A stretch of 64,000 bases of DNA from Colocasia esculenta (taxonomy: Eukaryota > Streptophyta > Magnoliopsida > Alismatales > Araceae), in assembly GCA_014218235.1 (NCBI GenBank), contig CM024766.1, forward strand, positions 20,185,346 to 20,249,345, given 5' to 3'. The position numbers and the translations under genes are program-made. A model generated the notes under the pieces. It had not been told where the DNA came from and did no database searches. It saw only the letters and a program-made list of their open reading frames with translations. Position 1 is the first letter of the stretch, and every line of letters starts with the position of its first letter. Of this stretch, positions 19,394 through 31,580 are shown in pieces.

Positions 19394-22300
19394 TGTGACG
19401 ACCCAACCAACAAACTAGCCCAACAACAGTGTTAGTTGGTAGACTTCCCATGAAGGTCACCCATCTGGACTACTCCCAATTGAGCACGCTTAACTTCAGA
19501 GTTCTTATCCGGATCGGGCTCTGAAAATGACTAATCTGAGTTGTTGGTAGTTGTCCATTTAGTCCATTTAACATATTCTTATATGGGGTGTTACAATCTA
19601 CCCCTCTTATATAAGCGACGTCATCGTCACTACTCACATATAGCACACAATCAAACCCCAGGTAGGAAGGACTCTAGAGGTGGCCCCCACAGGCTCAAGA
19701 GGTGGCTCATGCTATGTAGCACTTTGCGACATTATAGCTTCAAGAGGTGGCTACCATAGTGTATCACTTTGCCCTGCGTGGCACTTAGCTCCCGCACTTC
19801 TGTGTGGTACTTTGCCCAGTAACGGCCCACTTCCACCCGGTATGGTTATACCAACCCACATCAGATGAGAGCAAGTCGCTACAGGGGAGAAATCCCCAAC
19901 GATAGTCACATGGGATAAGATATACACAAATAGAAAGGAATATTGCAGCGGAAATTAAATAACTCTTATTCCATCAACTTATAATCCACATACCACTGTG
20001 TATATAGTCCTAGAAAAGAAATAACATAGCATGACATCCATTAAACATAGCCAGTTTACAAGTACAATTAATCAAAGTCCAAATTACAAATACATTACTT
20101 ACTAGGAAAATAAACTTTATATCTTCAATCTACCCTTCACGCTCCACGTTAGATCTTGCTAACTCCTCGGCTTCTAAATCTCTTGGAATGTTAGCAAGGG
20201 TGAGTCTACACAATAGACTTAGTAAGTAACTTAAAATTTCAAACCACGCACTTACCACACATGCTTTCTAACAATTTAACACTTTATTAGCTATCACATT
20301 ATCATTAATTATTTGCAATTTAACAATTAAAGTAAGGCATGCTCATAGTATAACATGGATAATAAAATAGGGAATCTATTAAACAAAACTATACTAACAT
20401 ATGTAAAACAAGAATTCTAAACATGGTTACTTATGACATGGTATCACTAACATGAGAGCATTCATATAATCACATACTTACAATTCTTACTTTCACATAA
20501 CAATAACACATGACTTATATTAAAATGTACATCATGATAATATTAAGATTCTCATCAAGTAATTTCTAACTCATGGACATACTTAACATACTCCTACATG
20601 TGGTACTAAAATGATATCACAATTATCACTTAACATGGATCATATTAACACATGCATTTACCTTCTCATGACATATTCACATGCACTTTTACCTTGTCTT
20701 TCACATGCACTTATTCTCACATTATCATTCACTTTCACTTACACATGATTTCACATAGTTTTGACTTTGCACATTCACGTATCACTTGCACTTACCACGT
20801 GCCACGTTCACATGCCACTTTACACATTATTCACATATTCACTTTTACACATTGCCAAGACACAGCCCAAAACACCACTAGAAAGATCACATAACACATA
20901 CACATACTTAATCACTAGGCAAAGTGACCAAGTCTTGGTTACTGCGCAGAACCAGGGGAAGCCCTCCCCACCATTACTAGTGGAACTTGTCCACCTCCAG
21001 GATTTCACATGAACCGTTGCCCGGGTATCACGTAACACAATTGAGCCTTCTCGTAGGCGCACTACTACAGTATGGCTCCACGCAATCTATGGTGGCAGTG
21101 TTTCATTGACACAACTTTTATCTTTTCACATTAACACATTTTTCACACACACATGTCACATGTTCGCTCACTTTCCATGCACATGCACACATATTTCATG
21201 AAACAATTACTAATCACTTCTGGATACTCAATTTAATCAAGAACAGTAAGTTACAGAACCTAATGATGATGCTAATCACATTTTTAAACATGTTTGAGAC
21301 CCATTAGCAAAACATGGTAGAGAAGACTTCAGAAATTAATAACTAATTTTATAGTAATCAGATTAAGATCAAATTTTGACCACATGGTGAATATAGCACA
21401 TGGAACATATCCGTAATTGTTCATAATTTTCGGATTAGTAAAACATGGTACAGAAGACTTTTGAAATTAATAACTAATTTTATAGTAATCAGATTAAGAT
21501 CAAATTTTGACCACATGGTGAATATAGCACATGGAACATATCTGTAGTTGTTCATAATTTTTGGAGTAGTACAACTATTTTTAATATTTAACAGAGATCT
21601 CATGTAATCTAGCAAGATAATTCATTTAAACATGGTAGACAGTGAACTAGCAGTTCTAACAGCCCTAAAACATGCATACAGTAGTATTGAGTTCATGGAA
21701 AATTTCTAAGATGACTACATTCATCATACATATTTATTCTGAATTCAAATCTAACATAATAGGCTTATTTACTCATAATAGAAATTATATAATTATCAAA
21801 TATCCTTGTAAAATTATCAGGATTTAATGGTTTGATCTACTAAACATATCTAACAGAAGAAACTTTTCTAAACATATGCAAATATTCCTTTCTCTCAGAA
21901 AATCCCATCACGTGCATTTAAACACTATTATGAACAAGATAGATAAACTTGACGTCAAAGGGTTGGACGTCAACAGGGGTTAACGGCACGATCAAATGTT
22001 GTCGACCCAAGAACTTGACGACAAAGTTGTCGTCGTCAACCTTCTGTCTGCAGAAGGTGTAGACTGAACACAAAAAATAGAGATTTTGGGTGGTCCAGGG
22101 CATGAAATAAAAATCTGTAAAAATTGTAAAACCCTAGGGGACAAGTCCACGGAGAAAAACCTTAAGTTACTTGCCTCTAGAAAATTCTTCAATGAGATAA
22201 TTTAGCCGATGAAGCCCTCTTTTGCACCGAAAGAGGTAACCTTCTAACACGATCAAATCTTCTGTCTTGAGTATGATCCGGCCACGATCACTTGGTCCAG

Positions 22301-22789
22301 AGGCTTCCTCTCAGGTTGTGGAAGCTTTATCTTTACAACATCAACCTCGAATAGTCAGCAACTCGGCCGATCTCCCCTCTCAACTCCCTCTTTTTCTATC
22401 CCTGAAACCCAAATAACCCAAGGTGAGCAAAACTCCTCTCATTGAAGAGATGACCCAGCTATATAGGTAATGGGAGTCGTAGTCAAGCTAGGAGTTAAGA
22501 GACCTGACCGTTGGGACATTTCCCAATCCGTCTCTCGAAGAAATAGGGACAGTTTTAGATCTGTAATCATAAATGCATCAAGAGAAATAAATGTCCAACT
22601 TACTGCCGTTAACTAGAAATCAACGTCAATCGATGTTGACATTTATATCTTCTGGCCAGGCAGTAAATGGCGCAAAGCTTGCCGTCTACCCACCCTTAAC
22701 GTCAATGGATGTTGACGTTAAGAAGAATTTCGACAGAAAATTAAAACTGCAGTAACAACCAAAACCACATAGAAAGCTTGGGCCTTACA
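19394..22789 (-). repeat. Element B middle LTR (3396 bp)
   Basis: LTR with plus-strand ends TGTGACGACC and CCTTACA, shared between the left and right internal copies of B. It is closely similar to 24191-27169. It is AT-rich, with a long CACAT-rich stretch at about 20600-20860 that is the reverse complement of a similar stretch in the LTR of D. It also has GACGTCAA and CGACA-type motifs at 21951-22040. No genes; the open frames inside are chance. Confidence 0.85.
21951..22041. promoter_or_regulatory. GACGTCAA / TTGACGACAA motif cluster in B LTR
   Basis: GACGTCAA occurs at 21951 and 21966 (15 bp apart), then GTTGTCGACC near 21998, and an imperfect hairpin of TTGACGACAA followed by TTGTCGTCGTCAA at about 22015-22038. 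The right LTR repeats this at about 26762-26850. A GACGTCAA/TGACGTTA-like pair also lies near 22625 and 22700. It is another CpG-centred motif cluster in an LTR. Confidence 0.45.
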
Positions 22790-22806
22790 CCCTCTCCCCC
22801 TTAAAA
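22790..22806 (-). other. Element B polypurine tract
   Basis: On the minus strand TTTTTAAGGGGGAGAGGG precedes the LTR start TGTAAGGCCC. D has a very similar tract (39777-39789). Confidence 0.85.
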
Positions 22807-24000
22807 AGATCTTCGCCCTCGAAGATCGGATAGTGTACCTGTGGTGACATCATCGGCATCGTCTCTGGCTAACATGTACGCGCTGGCCAGTGCTTGTGGT
22901 CTTGCTGCTGGCTTCGTTGTTGTTGCTACTGGAACACCTCGTGAAACGAACTTCTTCAACTTCGGACACCCTCTAATCCAATGATCTGAGCTGCCACACT
23001 TGAGACATCTTCTTGCCTTTGTCCAACATAAGTCTCTGCCATGATGCTTGTCGTAGTCCACACACTCGGGCTTCTCACTTCTTGTAGAAGCTACTGACTG
23101 GGGTGCTGACTTTGCTGGTACTATAGCTGGCTACTGATCTTCCACGAGCCTCTTCAGCTTCTTGTTCTGCCGCTGGAACGGTTCTGGTAACCTCTTCATC
23201 TGAGCTTTCTTCTCCTCTTGGTACAACTTCATCTCACTCTCCTACCAGCATGCCGCACTAAGAGTCACATCCATAGTCTTATGGTTGAATGCTACAAGTC
23301 TAGCTCTCAATGACGGTCTGAGCCCCATCACGAACTTCTTTAACTCGTGCCTCTCGTCAGCAACTATGTGCAGTGTGAACCTCGACAACTCTGCGAATCT
23401 GGCCTCATACTCTAAAACTGACATGGTGCCTTGAGTCAACGCCAAGAACTCCTGCCCCATCTTGTCCTGGATGTGCTCGGGAACAAACATAGCCTCAAAC
23501 AACCTCACGAACTCTTCCCCAGTCACCTTTAGCTCCAAACCATCAAACTGCATGCGAAGAACGAAAGACCACCACATGTCTGCTTGCTCTTGAAGCATAT
23601 ACGTCGCCAAGCTGTCCTTGTCATCCTCTGCACACCTGATAGCTCTAAATATATTCTGAATCTCTCTAAGCCAACTCCCTGCAACCAACGGCTGACTCTC
23701 CCCCTTAAAAGAAGGCGGAGCCATCCATTTAAACTTCTCATGACTGACACTCCACGGTCCTGCTGAGCTGGTGCCGAAACATGAGCCTGAAGCTGCACCT
23801 AAAGAGCTGCCTGCGTCTGCGCTTGTGTCTGCATCACTTGTACGAGCCCTTGCATGAACGTTCCATAGTCAACCAACAGTGGCGGAGGTGGCACAGGTGG
23901 TCCTTGAGGTGCTGGGACTCTCTGCTGCTCACTTGCAGTACTCCTTGGCTTCTCATCTTGAATGGGTACACTCGAATGACGGGTTCTTCCAGGCATAGCC
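22807..24000 (-). pseudogene. Element B gag, right copy; pol deleted
   Basis: Gag on the minus strand in several pieces (23529-23996, 23242-23724, 22801-23061). Visible are a proline-rich N-terminal part (RVPAPQGPPVPPPP), the capsid-like region (PPSFKGESQ, ATYMLQEQADMWW, FVPEHIQDKM, ALTQGTMSVLEYEARFAEL) and a zinc knuckle (CLKCGSSDHWIRGC). Immediately after the Gag C-terminus, where D has its protease, the sequence passes directly to the short 3' region before the polypurine tract. Protease, RT, RNase H and integrase are therefore gone. One amber stop and frame breaks are present. The Gag is close to that of D but has no introns. Confidence 0.82.
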
Positions 24001-24190
24001 TACAAAATAAATATCAAATCAAGCTTTATTTATTACTACACCTAGTATATTATCATGCATTCTTCTTATCACTTTTCTAGTCCTATCTTAGTTATTCCAT
24101 GGATTTGGCTATCCACTACAAAGACTTTGATATGTGAATTAGTTGATGGCTACCTAGGTATAATCTCAACCCTGAGGCTCTAATACCATT
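24001..24190 (-). other. Element B leader and primer-binding site (right copy)
   Basis: Single-copy leader. The primer-site complement GAGGCTCTAATACCA near 24174-24188 has one change from the usual CTCTGATACCA, and the LTR begins at 24191. Confidence 0.75.
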
Positions 24191-27169
24191 TGTGACGACC
24201 CAACCAACAAACTAGCCCAACAACCGTTCTAGTTGGTAGACTTCCCAGAAAGGTCACCCATCCTAGGACTACTTCAAACTGAACACGCTTAACTTAAGAG
24301 TTCTTATCCTGCTAGAGCTCTGAAAATGACTAGTCCGAGTTGTTGGTAGTTGTCCAATTAGTCTATTTAACATATTCTTATATGGGGTGTTACAATCTAC
24401 CCCTCTTATATAAGCGACGTCATCGTCGCTGCTCACATATAGCACACAATCAAAGCCCATGCAGGCAGGACACTAGAGGTGTCCCCCACAGGCTCAAGAG
24501 GTGGCTCCTGCTATCTAGCACTTTGCGCCATTATAGCCTCAAGAGGTGGCTCCCATAGTGTAGCACTTTGTCTGTATCGCACTTAGCTCCCGCACTTCTG
24601 TGTGGCACTTTGTCCTGTAATGACCCACTTCCACCCGGTACGGTTATACCAACCCACATCAGATGAGAGCAAGTCGCTACAGGGGAGAAAACCCCAACGA
24701 TAGTCACATGGGCTAAGATATACACAAATAGAAAGAAATATTGCAGCGAAAATTAAATAACTCTTATTCCATCAACTTATAATCCACATACCACTGTCTA
24801 TATAGTCCAAGAAAATAAAATAACATAGCATGACATCCATTAAACATAGCCAGTTTACAAGTACAATTAAGCAAAGTCCAAATTACAAATACATTACATA
24901 CTAGGAAAATAACCTTTATATCTTCAATCTACCCTTCACGCTCCACGTCAGATCTTGCTAACTCCTCGGCCTCTAAATCTCTTGAAATGTTAGCAAGGGT
25001 GAGTCTACACAATAGACTCAGCAAGCAACTTAAAACTTCAAACCACGCACTTACCACACATGCTTTCTAATAATTTAACACTTTATTAGCTATCACATTA
25101 TCATTAACTATTTGCAATTTAACAATTAAAGTAAGGCATGCTCATAGTATAACATGGATAATAAAACAGGGAATCTATTAAACAAAACTATACTAACATA
25201 TGTAAAACAAGAATTCTAAACATGGTTACTTATGACATGGTAAAACTAACATGACAGCATTCATATAATCACATGCTTGCAATTCTTACTTTCACTTAAC
25301 ACTAACACATGACTTATATTAAAATGTACATCATGATACTATTAAGATGCTCATCAAGTAATTTCTAACTCATGAACATACTTTACATACTCCTACACAT
25401 GGTACTAAAAATGATATCACAATTATCACTTAACATGGATCATATTAACACATGCATTTACCTTCTCATGACATATTCACATGCACATTTACCTTGTCTT
25501 TCACATGCACTTATTCTCACATTGTCATTCACTTTCACTTATACATGATTTCACATAGTTTTGACTTTACACATTCACGTATCACATGTCACATCACTTG
25601 CACTTACCACGTGCCACGTTCACATGCCACTTTACACATTATTCACATATTCACTTTTACACATTGCCAAGACACAGCCCAAAACACCACTAGAAAGATC
25701 ACATAACACATACACATACTTAATCACTAGGCAAAGTGACTAAGTCATGGTTACTGCGCAGAACCGGGGGAAGCCCACCCCACCATTACTAGTGGAACTT
25801 GTCCACCTCTAGGATTTCACATGACCCGTTGCCCCGGGTATCACGTAACACAATTGAGCCTTCCTGCACGGGCACTACTACAGTACGGCTCCACGCAATC
25901 TATCGTGGCATTGTCTCATTGACACAACTTTTATCTTCTCACATTAACACATTTTTCACACACACGTCACATGTTCGCTCACTTTCCATGAACATGCACA
26001 CATATTTCATGAAACAATTACTAATCATGTCTAGATACTCAATTTAATCAAGAACAGTAAGTAACAGAACCTAATCACGATGCTAATCACATTGTTAAAC
26101 ATGTTTGAGACCCATTAATAAAACATGGTACAGAAGACTTCAGAAATTAATAACTAATTTTATGGTAATCAGATTAAGATCAAATTATGACCAAATGGTG
26201 AATATATCACATGGAACATATCCGTAATTGTTCATAATTTTTGGATTAGTAAAACATGGTACATATAACTTTAGAAATTAATAACTAGTTTTATAGTAAT
26301 CAGATTATGATCAAATTTTGACCACATGGTGAATATAGCACATGAAACATATCTGTAATTGTTCATAATTTTTGGAGCAGTACAACTATTTTTAATATTT
26401 AACAGAGATCTCATGTAATCTAGCAAGATAATTCATTTAAACATGGTAGACAGTGAAGTAGCAGTTCTAACAGCCCTGAAACATGCATACAGTAGTATTG
26501 AGTTCATGGAAAATTTCTAAGATGACCACATTCATCATACATATTTATTCTGAATTTAAATCTAACATAATAGGCTTATTTACTCATAATAGAAATTCTA
26601 TAATTATCAAATATCATCGTAAAATTATCAGGATTTAATGGTTTGATCTAATAAACATATTTGATAGAAGAAATTTTTCTAAACATATGCATATATTCAC
26701 TTTTTCTCGGAAAATCCCATCACATGCAATGAAACATTGTTCTGAACAAAACAGATGAACTTGACGTCAAAGGGTTGGACGTCAACAGGGGTTAATGGCA
26801 CGATGAACTGCCGTCGACCCAAGAAGTTGACGACAAAGTTGTTGTCGTCAACCTCCTGTCTGTAGAAGGTGTAGATTGAACACAGAAAACAAGGATTTTG
26901 GGAGGTTCAAGGCATGAAATAAAATCTGTAAAAATTGTAAAACCCTAGGGGACAAGTCCACGGAGAGAAACCCTATGTTACTTGCCTCTAGAAAATTCTT
27001 CAACGAGTGAATTTAGCCAATGAAGCCCTCTTTTGCACCCAAAGAGGTAACCTTCTAACACGATCAAATCTTTTGTCTTGACTACGATCCAGCCACAATC
27101 AGTTGGTCCAGAGCCTTCCTCTCAAGTTGTGGAAGCTTTGTCTTCACAGCATCAACCTCGTACAGTCAG
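24191..27169 (-). repeat. Element B 5' LTR, first part
   Basis: Similar to 19394-22360 of the middle LTR. The match stops after GTACAGTCAG at 27169, where an unrelated LTR-like sequence starts with TGATAACTACAC. The remainder of this LTR is at 45247-45558. About 110 bp of LTR, equivalent to about 22361-22470, are missing between the two parts. Confidence 0.85.
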
Positions 27170-29040
27170 TGATAACTACACAATTTTTTGTGTTAAATTT
27201 CATACATATAGTAAGTTTAGACATCTTTTATCTGTAAATAATGTACACTGTGATTTTAAATCTCAGTTCATCCATGAATAAGATTTTGAACATGTTAGTC
27301 GATATTGGGGTTAGAACACATGTTAGATATTCATTCAATAAGTCATTACTTTCATATTGACTAATTAGATTCATTTTAGAAATAAAAGTCATTTGTAAAT
27401 AAATATTGTAAATAAATATTTCTTGTTGCAATAATATGTTTTGTAAATATTTTTAGTAAATAGGTATTAGATTTGTAAATACTTAAATACCTCACCCACT
27501 ACAATGATGCCACATACCCCAACCCAATAAATAAATAAAACACTTTTAGCACCCCTCTTTTAATCACATGATGCCACAACCCCCATACCCATTTAACCAT
27601 TTTTTAACAAAATTCGATATTAATCTAACCATTTTCCCATTTTTATTATAGTCTTCTGCCTCATCCATTGGAAGCTTCACGAAGAAGCAGGAGGCAAGCA
27701 GCAGAGCTAGGGGAGTTGGCGAAATGGTGCTGCGGCTGGGGAGCACCCAGATCTGGAGCTAGCGGTGTACGGAAGCTGGCGATTGGGTGCACTGGAGCTC
27801 CGGTGTGCGATGGCGGTGCGACGCATGGTGGATGCGGTCTGGCATGGCGGAGGCTAGCTGGGCTGAGCCCAGGCGATGCTGCAGGGATGGTGATTTGGGC
27901 CAAGCATCTGGGGCATGGCGGTGCGCTGGCAGCTGGACGCAGGAGCGAAGATGAGGCGGCTGGGCTGGGTGCACTGGAAGCGGATGAGTTGGCTGGGTGC
28001 AGGGCGTACGGCTGTGCGGATGGTGATGACGGATGACTGGGCGTGAGGCTGTGCAGAGCATGGACCTGAGGTGGCGGCGGCATGGCCTGCTGGGCGGTTT
28101 GGTGCAATCTGGCCCGTGCGATGATGGCAGATGCTGTGGAGGCGGATCTACTGAGGTGGTGATCCTGGTGCTGGTGCAGAGGAGGAAGCAGAAGGCTCGG
28201 GATGCCTATAAAGGGACCCCAAGGCCCTCATCACAGGGGGTTCAAGTTTTTTTTCAGATTTTTAGTTTTTCTGTTCTTCCAGAGCCCGTCAGACTTTTAG
28301 GAGTTTATTTCTTCTGTAATTTTCTTTTGAGTAGAGTAGACGGGTTTGACATTTCTTTGGGGATTTTAAGTTTTATTTCTATTGTTCAGAACCTGGGCTT
28401 CGCCATTTCAAGTTCTTGGGATTTTAGCTTTCTGTCAGTTTTCCTGTATTTTCTTTTCCGCAGAGCAGTGAGGGAGTTCAGAATTTTTGGGATTTAATTT
28501 GTTCTGTATTATCTTCTATTCTTAGTGAAATCGAGCCAGTGCATTTGCTCAATCTTCTGTTCTTAGTTTAATTTCTCGTTTCAATCTTACAATTTATTTT
28601 GTGCTGTGTGGATCTGTTCCATTGGAAACTTGTGGAATTCGGCATTTGTGAGATTTTCAGCATCAGTTGGGGAGTTGAGTTCTTTGTGGTTTCTACAAGG
28701 TTGGAGAGTTCAGATTGTGGGGAGTTCGGTTGTCTGGAGGATGATCCAGGGGCACTTGCAGTGCCATTTCTTCTAAATTGCTTTGTCCCTTCTTGATGTT
28801 GGTAAGATCAATCCAGGAGGAGTTTGATTTTTTTTAGAAATTTTAGTTTCTTTTGTTCTTCCAATTTTTTTTTTGTACTCTTTCTTTCAGCAGAGATTGG
28901 AGAGTTCGAATTGTTAGAATTTTTAATTTTCTATCTGTTCTGTTTCGATTGCAGGGGAGAGAGGTTGGTTCGGATTTTATTTTGTTTGTTTCCTTGCTGT
29001 AAGGGGATTCCAGGAGCCTTTTTTTTGTTGTTCTTCCAGA
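27170..29040 (+). repeat. Truncated LTR-like sequence of another retroelement (possibly Tat/Ogre type)
   Basis: It starts with TGATAACTACACAATTTTTTG right at the break in the B LTR, a start I associate with Tat/Ogre-type gypsy LTRs, so the lineage is a guess. It has a GC-rich central part (27650-28200), a TATA-like CTATAAAG at 28205-28212, then U-rich sequence with recurring TTTTAG and GTTCTTCCA segments that resembles R/U5. The right end is abrupt near 29040 against the gag of element C. The frame 27668-28036 and its antisense partners are composition effects of the GC-rich part. Confidence 0.4.
28204..28213 (+). promoter_or_regulatory. TATA-like box in the 27170-29040 LTR
   Basis: CCTATAAAGG stands at the switch from GC-rich to U-rich sequence, as expected for an LTR core promoter. 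This is inference from position only. Confidence 0.4.
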
Positions 29041-29751
29041 ATTGAGAGTTTTGTCACAGTGGTATGGGATACCTCGTTCTTTATATAAGTTGACTTTGTT
29101 ACATCCTTTCCTCTCATGCCTTCTACCTTAGCCATGGTGTCTTCTACTAGTTGGGCTCTTTGGACCATCTCAGTGTAGGTTTGAATGTTGTGTGGTCCGA
29201 GCCTTTCAATGAACATGGGCCTGAGCCCGTCCATGAAATGGTTAGCCTTTAATCTTTCCGTTCCCACCAAGTGTGGGGCATACACAGCAAGACGCGCGAA
29301 CTGAGCCTCATACTCAGCCACGGTCATTCCTTTTTGTTTCAGTGCAGCAAACTCCGCTGCCTTCTTCTCCTTAACTCTTTCAGAGAAGTACTTTCCTCGG
29401 AACATCTCCAGGAATCCGGCCCACTCCAATTCAGCTACATTAGGCAGGTGTGGCCTTCCACCATGCTCGGGCATCCTTGGTAAATTGAAAAGTGGCCAAT
29501 ACCACCTTCTCCCTATTAGTGCATTGCATTACTTGGAAGATCCTTTCTATTTCTTCCTGCCAGTTTTCTGCCTCATCTAGGTCAGGGGATCCAGAGAAAC
29601 GAGGAGGGTTTAAACTTCTAAAATTCCAGTGCAGATCACCGGCTCCATTCCTTGCAGCTCTAGCTTGATTTCCAGCCTGAACCACATTCTGCAGGGCCTG
29701 AGTCAACCCAGCCACGGTTTCTTGCATCGCTTGCCATTGGTTACGAGCCAT
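29041..29751 (-). pseudogene. Element C gag (5' part only)
   Basis: Gag on the minus strand in two frames. The first part (29440-29751, starting MARNQWQAMQE) carries FRSLNPPRFSG, DEAENWQEEIERIF and LATFQFTKDARAWW. The second part (to about 29045) carries FRGKYFSERVKEKKAAEFAA, MTVAEYEAQFARL and GLRPMFIERLG. A frameshift near 29450-29475 separates them. This is the N-terminal and capsid-like region of a Tekay-type Gag similar to A. Zinc knuckles and all of pol are missing: the sequence ends at the junction with the 27170-29040 LTR. A few further in-frame codons run past the junction to 28977 and are probably chance. Confidence 0.8.
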
Positions 29752-29977
29752 TGCAGTTGAGTGAGAGAGTTATGAGGGTTCCTGAGAAAAAGGATGGAAA
29801 CCAATTAATGTCTCTAGAGTCAATGGGTAGGAGTGTTTAATTCCTTCTAACCTATTCCCAGTCTCTACCCATTCTCATCGGGTACTGTATTTAATTTCCA
29901 TGACCTAGGTTCCATAGGTATCTCCTATCCCTGAGACATATCCTATTTGGTAGTCCTAGGCTCTGATACCACTAAAC
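29752..29977 (-). other. Element C leader and primer-binding site
   Basis: Leader between gag and LTR. The primer-site complement CCTAGGCTCTGATACCA lies at 29955-29971, a perfect match to TGGTATCAGAGCC, and the LTR starts at 29978. Confidence 0.85.
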
Positions 29978-31580
29978 TGTCACGTCCCGAGAATTACGCA
30001 GCGGATATTAGTTCGAATAATTCGAGTCGATATTTCGAGACGTGGACAGTCGGCAAATAAGTCTAAATCAGGGCCCAAATGTTGAACTCAATATAAATTG
30101 TATTCAAATCTCAACTTATTGTATTCAGAGTGGAAACTATTACAGGACTAAGACTCAATGAAAGGAAAGTACATAATACTTCTCACTTCCTACTACATGT
30201 CCTAACTCTCAAAGAAAATTACTATAACTAGACTCATAGTTGGAACGCTCATCACTCGGACGCATTCCCATCATCGACTTGCTCTTCCTCTTGCACTTCA
30301 TGGTCACCTAGATTGGGTAAAAGTAGGGAATGAGCAAACTAGCCCAGTAGGATTTATATCTCAATGTGCGGGCAATGATATAAGTGATTAACATTTTAGA
30401 ACTAGGCAAGTATGATGAATGATATGCAAGTACGAATAAAACTCGTTAACACATGATATATAAAACAAGCTAGATAGAGTGAACAAGATAGAATAAGATT
30501 TTTGAACAAGGTGACAAGAAAGAACTAGCAATGGATCACTTTGTACAAGAACGCAAGATTTCACTCGATGTTAATAGCTTTCAAGAACGCAAGATATCAC
30601 TAATTGCATTAAATGCAGGATGGCCATATCACGCAAGCAAGCAAGCGAGATTGTACGAGCAAGATCAAGTAACACTAATCTGGCACGTAGACACTAATGC
30701 ACACCGAGAAAAGATCCATCAAGAATGTACACTAGGACACGTGTATGTGGTTATGTATCTAACATTCAACAAGCAAGAAAGTACTCCCAGCGCAGATGCA
30801 ACGCCAGTAATCATTATACCCCATGGTTTACAGTATATCTATGACTCGCCGTCATTGGGGCTAGATTGGAGCACTTGGACACACGTCGTGCCCTGTCAGC
30901 ATCTCATGTAAATTTTTAAATGTAGATACCCACAGTCATTAATAACGGCCACTGAGAGTTTCAATAAGTAAGCATGTGTAATGTCATGTTCATGATGAAA
31001 AAGGAGAACAAGTAATGAGTAATGGAACATGACTTCATGAGTACAATGCTCAAGAGATAAATTCGGCAGCATAACGGTACGATTTATACTTTCGTTCAGT
31101 CTTTACATTAATGGCTTTAGTCGAGTTTGTAAGTCACACTTACGAGAACAAGAAGAGAAAGGAAGTGCGTGCTATCTCCAGGGAACTTCAATGGTACAAC
31201 CAACTCGTCGGCCATGTGGGAATCCATGGTCAGAGGAGATTTACGGAGGCCTTGGTGAAAAGGTCGCTGGTCTACCGATTCAAAATGACCGGTAGAGAGT
31301 TTCCAATTTCCCAAGAAAAGGCTGTCTAATAGTGCTAGTGTGTAGTGCGGTACGCATGTCTCAATTCTCAAACCATCGGTCTCAAACTCGCAGGAAGCAC
31401 TTGACAATATAACATGGAATAAAACTATGCACTTTAACTCATCATGGTTTGCAAGATTTTATGATAACTCTTATCATTTAAACATGGTAGAACAGTAGGA
31501 AGATTAAATCACAAGTAGCACAAATGGATCATAACATTTAAGGAGCACTTAGAATAGCATTCATGTAATTAAAGCTTTTA
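29978..31580 (-). repeat. Element C 5' LTR, first part
   Basis: LTR starting TGTCACGTCCCGAG on the plus strand. It is interrupted by element D at 31581, leaving target site TTTTA (31576-31580), and continues at 43074-45246. The block GAGATTTACGGAGGCCTT (31236-31253) recurs in the LTRs of A, E and G. Nothing else is coding. Confidence 0.85.

Noticed and set aside
27668..28497. Overlapping frames in the GC-rich part of the 27170-29040 LTR
   Set aside because: Low-complexity Ala/Gly/Pro/Ser products on both strands, no recognisable domain, and upstream of an LTR-like TATA box.
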